From Xylogone sp. PMI_703 (lineage: Eukaryota; Ascomycota; Leotiomycetes), in contig JAJTUQ010000001.1 in the NCBI GenBank assembly GCA_021399445.1, positions 1,426,001 through 1,490,000 on the forward strand: a stretch of DNA of 64,000 nt, written 5' to 3'. This document shows, in pieces, positions 46,232 through 57,818 of this stretch. Each line of letters opens with the position of its first letter. Positions within the stretch are counted from its first letter, which is position 1. The position numbers and the translations under genes were made by a program. Below the pieces are notes generated by a model. That model did no database searches. It saw nothing but the letters and a program-made list of their open reading frames with translations, and was not told the origin of the DNA.

Positions 46232-48007
46232 ATGTATTCAGCAAAAGCATCTCTACGTTCTTGTCGAAAATATGCACCAACGAGACTGGTGACGCAATCT
46301 GTGCTCACAAAAGCTGTGCAGCAGAGGTTTATCCAATTGGGAACTCATTCGAGGTCATACATTAGGGATCGTTATTCTTATAATACTAGAACTGCATCTC
46401 TTTTAGCAGCTTCGCTTTTGGGAGGTGGACTCCTCTATTCTCTCAACTATCCTAATGTACTTCAAGCAGAAGCGCCTGCCCCGCAAGCTGATATTCAATT
46501 CGAAGAAACACGAAGAGAACCTAAATCAAAAGATGATAGCCGTAATCTAATCAGCTCGCAGCATCTTCAAGTGCAAAAAAGTTGGGAAAATCCAGGAGTA
46601 TACGCCTGGGGGTCTAACAGTGGCCGTGTGGTTGCTCCAGATTCGGATGAACTATATATCAAGACTCCTCGACGCATCGCCTATTTTGATGGAAAGATCC
46701 TTCGAGATATTAAACTAGACAAGAATTTTGGCGCAGCCGTAACTGAGAATGGGGACCTACTACAATGGGGGACCAAATTCTCTTCAAGCTGTCGTGTGCC
46801 AACGCCAACCCTAACGGGAAAGGATATTATCAAAATATCCCTCTCCCGAGATCGTGTTATAGCTCTATCATCAGGTGGAACTGTGTATTCCGTCTCTGCA
46901 TCACTAGAAGGCCAAGAATCAGGAGCGAAGCCTTACGAAAATACTTGGATCCCATTCTGGAAAACGAGGTCACCTATTACCTACCGCATAATAAAGCCAG
47001 ACAACCTGAGATGGAGCGAGTCTATATCTGATATAGCCAGTGGCCTTGAGCATTGCTTACTATTAACATCTAAAGGACGGGTGTTCTCATGTGCTTCAGC
47101 CAGTGAAGACTTTCCTTCAAGAGGGCAGCTGGGTGTACCCGGTTTGACATGGACCACCAGACCAACCGGGCCATATGATCAGCCACATGAGATCAGTACT
47201 CTGAAAGGGTTCGATGTCATCAAAATAGCTGCTGGTGATTTGCATTCTATAGTTGTTGACCGGGCTGGTAGAGTTTTCGCTTTTGGGGATAACTCAGCCG
47301 GTCAGCTGGGATTCGACCCGGACCCAGAATATCCAATCATTGATGCACCATCTCTCCTTTCCGTTGACCAACTATACAGAGGGACTAATCTTCGCCCTAG
47401 AGTCACTGCGATTTACGCTGGGGGGTTAAACTCTTTTCTCACCATAGACGCCACTCCTGTGGCTGGCGAGGGAGAGGCCAGCTCAGTTGCTCCCAGCCGA
47501 ATTACAATTGATACATGGGCATGTGGCCAAGGCATTTTAGGTGCTCTTGGCAACGGAAAATGGACTCATGTCCAAGGAATCCCTACCAAAGTGAAGGCTC
47601 TTTCTGGTTTGTCTGAGTATGATGAGCAAAAGAATGCTGTCGTCCCGATCGGGCTCTCGCACATCTCTGTTGGTTCCACACATGTCTCCGCCGTGATGAG
47701 CAATCGTTCTTATGTGGGAGCAACAGAGTCGTCTGCCGAGAGTGACACCAATTGGGGATCCGATGTATTATTGTGGGGTGGCAATGAATTTTATCAGCTA
47801 GGAACAGGGAAAAGAAATAATATCAATAATCCAGTATACATTGCTCCCCTGGATCCTCATTCCGAAAAAGAATATGGGAGAGGTGGGGAATATAGATTCC
47901 AGCTTACTCCAGGAAAGAAGATCCAGGTAGGTAAAAGAAAGGTTTTCGTGGAACAGAGAATCGAGTGCGGAAGAGGTGGTACTGTTGTGTATTCTGGCAC
48001 ATACTGA
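46232..48007 (+). CDS. FMP25: Mitochondrial RCC1-repeat protein Fmp25
   Basis: A single exon; the first ATG is at 46232, giving 591 residues. The N-terminus is basic and hydroxylated (MYSAKASLRSCRKYAPTRL), typical of a mitochondrial presequence, and a hydrophobic span follows (about 55-75, TASLLAASLLGGGLLYSL). The remainder is a seven-bladed RCC1-type propeller: VYAWGSNSGRVV, LLQWGTKF, DIASGLEHCLLLTSKGRVFS, KIAAGDLHSIVVDRAGRVFAFGDNSAGQLG and LLWGGNEFYQLGTGKRN. Yeast Fmp25 is an inner-membrane protein needed for assembly of respiratory complex III. The same role is inferred here. The divergent neighbour is COG3. Confidence 0.9.
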   Translation: MYSAKASLRSCRKYAPTRLVTQSVLTKAVQQRFIQLGTHSRSYIRDRYSYNTRTASLLAASLLGGGLLYSLNYPNVLQAEAPAPQADIQFEETRREPKSKDDSRNLISSQHLQVQKSWENPGVYAWGSNSGRVVAPDSDELYIKTPRRIAYFDGKILRDIKLDKNFGAAVTENGDLLQWGTKFSSSCRVPTPTLTGKDIIKISLSRDRVIALSSGGTVYSVSASLEGQESGAKPYENTWIPFWKTRSPITYRIIKPDNLRWSESISDIASGLEHCLLLTSKGRVFSCASASEDFPSRGQLGVPGLTWTTRPTGPYDQPHEISTLKGFDVIKIAAGDLHSIVVDRAGRVFAFGDNSAGQLGFDPDPEYPIIDAPSLLSVDQLYRGTNLRPRVTAIYAGGLNSFLTIDATPVAGEGEASSVAPSRITIDTWACGQGILGALGNGKWTHVQGIPTKVKALSGLSEYDEQKNAVVPIGLSHISVGSTHVSAVMSNRSYVGATESSAESDTNWGSDVLLWGGNEFYQLGTGKRNNINNPVYIAPLDPHSEKEYGRGGEYRFQLTPGKKIQVGKRKVFVEQRIECGRGGTVVYSGTY

Positions 48008-48308
48008 ACCATTACTTTTTGATATAATCTTATCAATGTATATTATGTTATGTAGCTCCACCCTGCAGTTAGGAAAAGGATTCATGCGTGTGAAATACGG
48101 TGTGTAGGATAGCAGGGGGCGGTACGCTCATGTGTTAAAAGTTATCATGTCAAGTATAACCAAAGCAAAATAACTTAACTGAACTGAACTGAACTTTGCC
48201 GAAACTTCAATGTGCCAAATAGGTACTTTATTAAGCCTAACTATGACGAAATACAGCCCAGAATGCACTTGTTTGACTCCAAACCCAAAATAACCCAAAT
48301 CCTTATGT

Positions 48309-48945
48309 CTAAGCAGTCTTGGAAGTAGCCTGGTTAGGAGTAACCTTCTTTCCGTCCTTGTTATATCGGACACGTGGTGGAGGAGCTCGGTTACGGCGAC
48401 CCTCTCGAGATCGGACACTGTTGAAATCTTGTCAGCAATCTGTTCTCTTCCAAGGAAGGATGTTCGACCAAGGTTCATCTCAAGGCCTTTTGCATACCGG
48501 ACAATCTTGCCGTGAATAGCGCAAGAGACACAGTACTGCAACTTGAGGTACATCTTGGGAACAGTGTATTCTGGGAATACGGATGCTTCCGAGATATCAC
48601 CTATGAGTAAGGAATGTTAGCAGTTGAATTGTAGGAAATGCATCATCCTCCACATTTCTACCACTCGGTGATTATACAGGAGAAATAAAATATGTAGTGC
48701 GGGAGCTGTGGCGTAACATACGAATAGCAGCAGACTCAACCATGTTTCGAATGGTGAATCTCTTTATCGCCTTGTCTTTAGGGGTGCATCGCGAGCAGTT
48801 GGAGCATCTGATCGGCTTGACGTGACCACGTCCCTTCTTGTTACGACCACTGTAATCAAATTGTTAACCTTCCCATTCTCTCACACCGAATTCTAATGCG
48901 AATAGGAGGGGTAGTGTCGTACTTGGACGCGCGCTTCTTGACCAT
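48309..48945 (-). CDS. RPS26: 40S ribosomal protein S26
   Basis: Four exons (48923-48945, 48722-48849, 48498-48600, 48309-48417) give 120 residues, the standard length. The first coding exon is only 23 nt. Another intron (48957-49026) appears to lie in the 5' leader. The protein has [18 protein letters not shown] basic residues, [21 protein letters not shown] and [13 protein letters not shown] with the cysteines of the zinc site, and a basic tail [18 protein letters not shown]26 lies at the mRNA exit channel of the small ribosomal subunit. Divergent to ubiquitin-S27a across a shared promoter, it is probably expressed together with that gene. Confidence 0.97.
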
Positions 48946-49891
<946 letters not shown>

Positions 49892-50308
49892 ATGAATGGA
49901 TGTTGAGGCTGTGGAATATAGGACTAGCTTTTGATCAGTAGCATGTATCATAGATAGAATCTAATATTACACAGTCGCAATCATCTTTTTAGTCCCTTTG
50001 TTTTAGAAGTGCAAACCTGTCTACTTGAGCCATTTCTATCGTACAAGAGATAGTTGTGAGAACATCCTTCTATCAAGCCTACGTATATATAAGGAGGCAT
50101 AATTTCAAGTTAAGAAAATCGTGTGCCATTTGGAACGAGAATAGGCTTCACGGACAAACTCCAGATATATGTACATTTGCAGCATCAGGTGCCTATAATC
50201 AACTGGTCCGGGTGTACTTGAACAATGGATATTTAGCTCCTTGCCTTTGCTATCTAGCGATTAGCAAGTAGAATTTGATCCGAGATATTTGAGGGTGATT
50301 GCGCGCTC
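49892..50308. other. Intergenic region between convergent genes
   Basis: These 417 bp carry the 3' regions of ubiquitin-S27a (+) and an unknown gene (-). The open frame at 50056-50271 is unsupported. I see nothing else. Confidence 0.5.
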
Positions 50309-51806
50309 TTATTGAAATGAGCTTAACACGTCACCCAGCTTCCGCTTCTTTTTAAGTCTCATGCTAGAAGTCTCATGGCGTTGCTTTGTGGTTGATTCTA
50401 GGCCGGTCTTGTTGTAATCTGCGACTCTCTCAAAGTCTTTAGATGAGGACTTCCCTTTATCACCCACTACTGGACAATATGGCTTCTGAGACATTGTTTT
50501 GGTGCGAATAAAGAACAGACGCATTTGAGACAATCTCGGCCGCTCATGTTGGTTGGGTAAACTCCCTAAACAAATAGATGCTATAGAGACGGGGCTAACA
50601 AGTTCATTTCCTGCTAAAGCGTGCGTTGTGATAGGCACGCCAGCTCTCATGAGGTCAAGATCATTCCGTAGCAAACCGATCTTGGAAAAGCTTGTGGTTG
50701 TCACAAAGTCCCATGTCATACTATCAGCCCATAGTGCAATGCTATCAGAAGCGGTAGTGTTTTGTGAAACCGACAGTGCAGACATATGTGTTCGCGAGAC
50801 AAACTGTACCTTCGCGGTATCATATAGTTGTTTTCCTCCAAGGCTCGGACCAAGAATCGAGCTTCCGTCCTGGGATGGCTTGGTGATGGAAAGCTTTTCT
50901 TCACAGGCAGCTTCTAAAATGTCAAGAATGTCTTGGTTTACACACGCCTTCCAACCCAGTTCAGACGCCTTGACGTCTGAGTGCCAATCAAACCCACAGT
51001 CACGAACATCGTAAACAGCCAATATCCGAAAGCTATTGAGGTAATTTAACGACCTCGATGTTATATCTTCGTGGCCCCATAACCTCAGAATCCTGAGCAC
51101 CGGAAACGCACCATCTAGAGCCGCCTCATGCCAAGCTCGTACCAACCGATCACCAACACGATAGGAGTCTAGGACCTCTTGACCTACGGGTTTTATAACA
51201 TGCAGCGTACCTAGGTTGGTGAGCTCAGCCAAGCCCACAAGATCTGAGATCAAGCAGTTTGTTGTGATACATAATGACGTTATAAACTCAAACTGCTTTG
51301 ATATGAGAGGTTTCGTGTAAGTAGAAAGAGATGATAAGGGATTTTCGATCTCTTGGCGGAATCTTAAGAGTTCCATAGTTGCTGTTGGCCTCCGGCAGAG
51401 CACCGTGTTAAATATTGACCATTCTCTGAAGCATATAAGACCGCTATATCCATAGCATTAGTTGTTAGATCAATGAAACATCACTAAGGACAAAGAGAGG
51501 CCAGGCTTGGTATGATCAGAGTCGTGAGGCTTACCGTTCGCATATCTGTTTCCAGACCTGCCAAGCAACCCCAGTCGGGAGGGCCGTAATTCCCTCGAGT
51601 GTAATCTCATCAGAGTTTTTCAAGAGACACTGAATTGCACAATCTTGTAAGGAACGTGCTCCTCTGGTCTTGTGGTGTGGCTCCAAGTCTGGATCTGGGC
51701 ATGGTCGTAGGACACGCTGCCGGCGGCACATCCATTTCAAATCATCGCGGCGATATCGTTCCGAATAGGTCTCAGTAAAGACTTGACCGGTCAGTTGGTC
51801 AAACAT
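50309..51806 (-). CDS. Conserved fungal protein of unknown function, LRR-like
   Basis: Two exons, 51535-51806 and 50309-51425, are joined by a 109-bp intron. They give 462 residues. The join reads QICEREWSIFNTV. I do not recognise a named family. The first exon has ARSLQDCAIQCLLKNSDEITLEGITALPTGVAWQVWKQI, which looks like the helical start of a fungal F-box/LRR-like protein. Then come leucine-rich strands (FITSLCITTN, LVGLAELTNLGTLHVIK, FPVLRILRLWGHEDI, RSLNYLNSFRILAVYDVRDC) that resemble irregular leucine-rich repeats. The C-terminal third is basic and ends in RLKKKRKLGDVLSSFQ, possibly nuclear. The start codon could lie in a further upstream exon, since a CAG precedes this ATG. Role unknown. 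Confidence 0.72.
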
Positions 51807-52357
51807 CTGTCCCGGACCAAGTGGTTTGCTCGGATTTCTCCCACTAGAATATCATGCGTATTACAGTGTCATGTGCCGCGTGGGATACAGTTTTGCGGAA
51901 AGAGAACAGGCTAGCAACTGAATGGCCAGCATAGTGAGCGTGGCAGTCCGCTCGACGAAGTTTGGGCAACAGGAACTGTCGCTACTATTTCCATCCAGCC
52001 AGACACTCTAGATTACTCCATATTGCTCAGAACTTCAGAAGGTGAGGTTCATACTGGCGAGGCCATGTAGCGTGCGGTCTACTACTGTGGTACTGTAACC
52101 GTGCCAAAGGGACGGATGTCATACCGCGTCCAGAAGGCTACGGGTAGCTTGACCAGGGTCCCCGCCTGCATCCGGAGGCAAAGGTCCCGCACGCGACCCT
52201 AGCAAGCGTGGAAGGCAGGTCGCCGATGAGCACGTTTTGCGATAAGTGTTCCATCCCTCTACGTCTCTACGTATTACCCATGCTTCACCTCTGACCAACA
52301 TCAACCTCGACCTGTCGAGATGGTCTCTTCTCACTTGGTCATCCCAACTTCCCAAAC
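51807..52357. other. Divergent promoter region
   Basis: These 551 bp separate the unknown LRR-like gene (-) from the J-protein gene (+). Both promoters should be here. I see no conserved element or supported reading frame. Confidence 0.5.
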
Positions 52358-53311
52358 ATGTTGAAAAGGACGGGCCATTTAGCAACATCCAGTAATTTGC
52401 ATTATATACACACTCCCATTGCCGCAACTTTGACACCGTCACCATGTAGCCAGCTTCAACGGCAAAAGTCATGCCACCTTCAGCATCGACCGTATGCCAT
52501 GGTTGCTGATGGGCATAGCAGACATGACCATGGAAACCTCAGGTGGCCAGAACTGACTTCGGCAGATGCAATTCCGACTCCTTATCAGATTTTCAATCAG
52601 AAGAAAGGCTCTCCCTATTCCAAGAGAAGGTTCTACGAATTAGTCAAGCTTTACCATCCTGATACGCACGACCATACGCGCCATGACGGTCTATCGTATA
52701 CAACAAAATTAGAGAGATACAGGCTTATTGTAGCTGCCAACGATATCCTGTCGGATCCCATAAAGAGAGGAGCGTATGACCGCTGGGGAGCGGGATGGAA
52801 CGGCCATCCAGGCGTTGCCACTCATCGAGATGCCTGGAGCTCGGCGGATGGGTCACAACACTGGAAAGGCCCACAAGGTCCAGGCCAGAATGCGACATGG
52901 GAAGATTGGGAGAGATGGTATCAGCGCGATTCAAACATTCAGCAACCAATCTACACTTCCAATAGCGTCTTCGTCATCTTTGTCTGCGTGTTCATTGCGA
53001 TTGGTATTTTTGGACAAGCGCAATTGATAGGAACCAATTCAATAAATCTATTACAGCAGCGAGACGAGTATAACGAAAAAGTAAGTAAAGAACTTATGCG
53101 GAGGCGAAAAGAAACATTATCGTCGTTTGGGAACAGAGAGGAGCGGATCCATAGCTTTCTCATTCAGAGAGATCCTATCGGGCCCATACCTATTCGAGCA
53201 CAAGAAGACGGAGCAAAGGGTCTCGTACATGTGGCGGATGAGCGGTTATGCGCTGGCTCGAGCGTTGAAACGCACGCATCTGAGAGGCCTCAAAGTCGCA
53301 ATTCCGAATAA
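52358..53311 (+). CDS. JID1: J domain-containing protein Jid1-like, mitochondrial
   Basis: A single exon encodes 317 residues. The N-terminus is rich in Arg, Ser and His with few acids, a likely mitochondrial leader of about 45 residues. A J domain follows at about 74-140: PTPYQIFNQKKG, YSKRRFYELVKLYHPDTHDH with the HPD triad at 100-102, and ILSDPIKRGAYDRWG. One hydrophobic span lies at about 200-220 (SVFVIFVCVFIAIGIFG). J proteins stimulate the ATPase of Hsp70. Yeast Jid1 is a poorly studied mitochondrial co-chaperone with this layout. The C-terminal tail after the span is polar and variable. Confidence 0.85.
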   Translation: MLKRTGHLATSSNLHYIHTPIAATLTPSPCSQLQRQKSCHLQHRPYAMVADGHSRHDHGNLRWPELTSADAIPTPYQIFNQKKGSPYSKRRFYELVKLYHPDTHDHTRHDGLSYTTKLERYRLIVAANDILSDPIKRGAYDRWGAGWNGHPGVATHRDAWSSADGSQHWKGPQGPGQNATWEDWERWYQRDSNIQQPIYTSNSVFVIFVCVFIAIGIFGQAQLIGTNSINLLQQRDEYNEKVSKELMRRRKETLSSFGNREERIHSFLIQRDPIGPIPIRAQEDGAKGLVHVADERLCAGSSVETHASERPQSRNSE

Positions 53312-53831
53312 AGGTGTGCTCCTGAAATTCAGACCAGAAATTCAGAAGAGGTTGTGATGAAAGCTCGTACGTGGAAGAGCTCCCTTTATTAGGTTTCATG
53401 GAACTAGAAGATAGCCTCGGGTTCAAGGATTGCCCTATGTCACACTCTTCTTTATCGTTTAGCATCCTTGTCTTCTGAAAACTGGAGCATCGGACTGTTA
53501 GAATAGATTTTGCCAAATGAATTTGGCCATAGAGGTGGAGTTGAGTTATCCGATGGGGATAAGACACCTCCGTACATAATGCAACTCTGAACATACATCC
53601 CATGATAATTAATACAGAGCTAAAGCCACACTGTAATAAATTCCAGCTAAACTACAAACTACAAAGACTTCGAGTATTGTCGACCCTGCCACATACACAG
53701 CCTCGTAACTGGAGCTAGATTGTTGCAATCGTCAGTTAACACAAAGCTCAGCCCAACTTCGCCACAGAGCTTACTGCAAGCATACGTGCCAAGAGACAAT
53801 ACCTCGAAAGCCATATCCCCTCTATATATCC
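53312..53831. other. Intergenic region, chitinase promoter
   Basis: These 520 bp lie between two tandem plus-strand genes and should hold the 3' end of JID1 and the chitinase promoter. The overlapping minus-strand frames are unsupported. Confidence 0.5.
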
Positions 53832-55267
53832 ATGCAATTATATTATTCGAGACAATTTGTTTTTTATCTTCCACTTCTTCTTGCAATACCCCTAGCTTTA
53901 GCTATCTATCAATTCCAATTTTCAGGCTCGCCTCCTAAGCTATTTGCCAACCTCATCAATAGCCACAATACAATGACCGGAGCCGAAGGATACCGCACCG
54001 TTGCGTATTTCGTAAATTGGGCGATATATGGAAGAAAATATCGGCCTCAAGATCTTCCCGCCGAAAAACTAACCCATGTTCTATACGCATTTGCAAATGT
54101 GAGACCAGACAGTGGTGAAGTGTAAGCTCATATCATGATCTGATGGAAGATTGTGAATATACACTGACGTCATGCTCAGGTACCTAACTGATTCATGGGC
54201 AGATGAACAGGTAATAAACCCGACATATCTTTTATGCTTGCAGGATGTATGATTGCTAAGATCCATAGATTCACTGGGAAGGAGACAGCTGGAATGATGT
54301 TGGAACTAACCTCTACGGCTGTCTAAAACAGCTTAATATCCTCAAGAAAAGGAACCGGTCACTTAAGGTCCTACTATCAATAGGGGGCTGGACGTACTCG
54401 TCCAACTTTGCAGCTCCAGCATCAACAGAAGCCGGTCGCACGAAATTCGCTGAATCGGCCGTATCTCTCATCAAAAATTATGGTTTCGACGGCATTGACA
54501 TCGATTGGGAATACCCTAAATCTAGCTCTGAAGCCCAGGACTTCGTGAGCCTACTGAAAAAATGTCGACATGCAATGGATGCATATAGTTCAAGCTTGCC
54601 TTCAAGACCCCATTTTGAGCTCACTGTAGCATGCCCGGCCGGACCTTCCAATTACCAGATTATGGATATCCGAGGCATGGATCCGTATCTTGATTTCTGG
54701 AATCTAATGGCTTATGACTTTGCTGGTTCTTGGGACCAGGTCACTGGACATCAAGCCAATATCAAGTTCTCGCAATCAAATCCTAAAGCTACTGCATTCA
54801 GCGCTGAAGCAGCCGTTCATCATTATATCCGGCAGGGCGTTCATCCCTCTAAGATCATTCTCGGGATGCCACTCTATGGAAGAGCATTTGAAAATACAGA
54901 AGGCCTTGGTCAACCTTACAGTGGCGTTGGCCAGGGATCTTGGGAGGCAGGTGTTTATGATTATAAAGCTCTACCTTTACCTGGAGCTTTTGAATCTTAT
55001 GATCCCGAAGCAGGCGCTACGTTTAGTTATGACCCGGTAAAGAAGATGTTGGTGACGTATGATACAGTTGAGATGGCGAGGGAGAAGACTGAGTGGATCA
55101 AAAGGGCAAGACTAGGAGGTGCTATGTGGTGGGAGAGTAGTGCAGACAAGGTTGGCGAAGGCAGCTTGATTTCTGCTGTTGCACAGAGTTTAGGATATTT
55201 GGAGAGAAGTCCGAACTGTGTGGAGTATCCAGAATCGAAATTTGAAAATTTGAGGAATGGGCTTTAG
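53832..55267 (+). CDS. GH18 chitinase (fungal/bacterial class V)
   Basis: Three exons (53832-54121, 54180-54210, 54269-55267) give 439 residues. The middle exon is only 31 nt. The fold is a GH18 barrel: [29 protein letters not shown], the catalytic [10 protein letters not shown] (D184, D186, E188), [14 protein letters not shown] and [12 protein letters not shown]. The first Met adds a hydrophobic N-terminus of about 45 residues ([18 protein letters not shown]), which looks like a signal peptide or anchor. An in-frame Met at 53973 would give the cytosolic form typical of ChiB-type enzymes. The enzyme hydrolyses chitin, likely the fungus's own wall in autolysis or remodelling. The 3' end is 199 bp from the convergent oxidase gene. 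Confidence 0.93.
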
Positions 55268-55466
55268 GAATAGCCAGCATCCCATATATAGCAATACATT
55301 ATTTTGGATTGGTGACGGGTGTAAAATGCTTATACTTTACTAGCCGCACAACTTAAGGATTTCAATCATATAGAATTATAACTCCCAACTTCCAGACCCG
55401 CTAGATTCCCTTTTATCCCGTACGAGATCGGCTGTCATATTTTGTTTACAGTTTCGAGGATAGTAA

Positions 55467-57495
55467 TCAAAGTTCCTCCACCACGTTTTTCTCAAAAATA
55501 ACCTGTTGCTTACTGTCACCAATAATATCAGGTTTAGATATACCTAGATAGTCGTCAACGATTAGTTGAGCGACATTCATGCCCATTAATGCACTGGTTT
55601 CCATGCAGCTGATAAAACTTTCTATACCACTAGTGTAGTAAAACCCAGGGGCCAGTTCAAGTTCCTCGAATGTAACTCGTGGGTATTCGTAGGGATATGA
55701 ATGAAAAACGGTAGGGAAATACCATGAAATGGCATCTCCACTATCGGTGCTGATGGTGCTCAGGTCCTCTGGAACTTTACGCAATGATCAATGTTAGTAT
55801 ATCAGCCTAAATGCAGGGATATGAGTAACTAACTGGGAACTCCAAGGATGTCAGATAAAAACTTCGCTGTGACCTTCTTGGGTGAGAAGATCTTGTAAAG
55901 GTATTCCGTTTGTTGTGTTTTTGGATTGATAGTTGTTCGCAAAGTGGAAATGCTGAAGAACCCTGCTTTTCCAACACCATCTGGATTAGAACCTGGATTC
56001 TCAGACGGCGGAAGTGTAGTAAGAATAGAGTTGGGGCAGCGTTCTCCTGGTGCTAGATTAAAGTACACCGGGTCCAGGGTCTTGGGGGAGGCGAAGAGCG
56101 TCACATGCAACGATACATATGGAATTTCATCTGGTATATGAGACGCCATAGCTTTATCGAGTTCAAGTCCAGAGAACTGAAGAGGACCGGCAAGGACCAC
56201 CGTGTCAAATCCTTCTTCGGTGCTGTATGCTTCACCGGCCTCGTCCTTGGAAGATACAGCAACGCTATACTTGCCATCTTTCTTTGTAATATTGGTCACC
56301 GTGGTATTAAGATGGAGAGTCGCATTCGATGCCTTCACCATATTATCGAATATTTGCCAATTACCTCCTTCAATTTGCATAGCACCTTCAATAGCCATGC
56401 ATACCATAGTCTCTAAACCATGTATAAGGCCTAAATTTTGTCCGTAGTTGACCCTAGTACTAGCTTGAATGATATCAGTTGCAAAAGCACCGGCAATCTA
56501 TCGAGTTAGTAACGTCCAAAACTTAGCAAACCATGAAACTCACATTATTTGTTGCCAGATACTGTTCACCTGTTACCGAGGTCGCTTCAAGGAGACCTAA
56601 ATGCTCCGCTCTGTCTGACAATGACCTGAACGGGAAGAATGGAGCTTTGTATAGCTTCAGAAACTGGCCAACAGTCTTCCTCATTAGGCGTATTGTGCGA
56701 ATTGGTGCGAGGCCATATTTCCAGATCATCTTTGCATTATCCCACCATTGCCAATCGCTATCCTCTTGAGTAAATACAAACTTCTCTCCGTTCCAAACAC
56801 CAAGAAGCTCTGCGACCTCGGTTTCTGAATCTTTAGGTTTTAAGCCGAACTTGTGAGTTGCATTCATGAGAATCTCATTAACTTTGACGAATATGCTGGC
56901 ACCGAGCTCAACCGGCTGTAAGGGATCACCGTAAGCATTGACAGTCGTTGTACGGCCACCAATACGTCCACGCTTTTCATAAATTGTGATGTTTATGTTC
57001 AGCCCAGCATCGTCTGCAAACTGCCTTAGGTGATATGCTGTGGATGAACCAGCAGCCCCTCCTCCTATGTCACCATTAGCTCTCTGGTGCTCTTGCATGA
57101 ATCCATAATAACAATATTTTGGAAGAAGGCATGGTTGTGATAATACAACACTGGTAATGATTGGGATAGCTTGGATAGATAATAGTGGGCTTTAGGTAGG
57201 TTTATATCAAGTGGTCTTGCGGCTCCAGGAGTCGGTCACGCAAACACATAATGGAAGAATAAAAGAGCCGTCCAACCAACACAGCTATCCATGGATATAT
57301 AATATATGATGACCAAATAGAGTGTTTTAACCTTTACATACCAATAATTGCAACACGTTTAGCAGCTGCCTCACCGTATACTTGAGCTCCAGGCCCTTCT
57401 GTTGCTGCGTATGCATAGGGTCGCCAGATGCCAAGACCCGGGCCAAAGAAGGCAAAGGCCAGGAATGCTTGACTCAAGTCGAACTGAGCAAACAT
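55467..57495 (-). CDS. Prenylcysteine oxidase/lyase
   Basis: Four exons (57342-57495, 56544-57064, 55834-56497, 55467-55774) give 548 residues. Joins read AIIGGGGAAGSSTAYH, TNNIAGAFATDII and GVPIPEDLS. The first exon has a hydrophobic stretch (FLAFAFFGPGLGIW) that could direct the protein to a vesicle or vacuole lumen. The FAD-binding glycines (IIGGGGAAGSS) start at about residue 50, and YEKRGRIGGRT is the second dinucleotide motif. VELGASIF, VNYGQNLGLIHGL and ETSALMGMNVAQLI complete the family pattern. The enzyme cleaves the thioether of free farnesyl- or geranylgeranyl-cysteine, giving an aldehyde, cysteine and peroxide, during turnover of prenylated proteins. Its 5' end faces CCT6. Confidence 0.9.
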
Positions 57496-57818
57496 TTTGA
57501 TACCGTAAATATAATTACAATGTTTAGATGATGAAGATGATGAAAACTTTCATCCTTCCAGGATACTACACTTATGTAAGATGATTGTCTTTCTCTTGTC
57601 TTGTCATCCTACGAAGACCCCTGTCTATCAGCTCATCTCTATGTGTCCTGCATCTATATTTTATTGCCTGAGGCAACAAGGCCTGAGTTCGCGCTCGCGT
57701 CGGTGGAATATTTGAAAAAAGCTACGAGCTTCTATGAAGAATGCATGAGTATGTGGTTGTAGTGTTGCAAAGCATACGACATAAGCTGCCATTCTGAAAG
57801 CATACATCAACCATCAAG
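57496..57818. promoter_or_regulatory. Divergent promoter of the prenylcysteine oxidase and CCT6
   Basis: The 323 bp between the start codons carry both promoters. TTCGCGCTCGCGTC near 57689-57701 contains two CGCG cores about 120 bp before the CCT6 ATG. Nothing else stands out. Confidence 0.5.
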
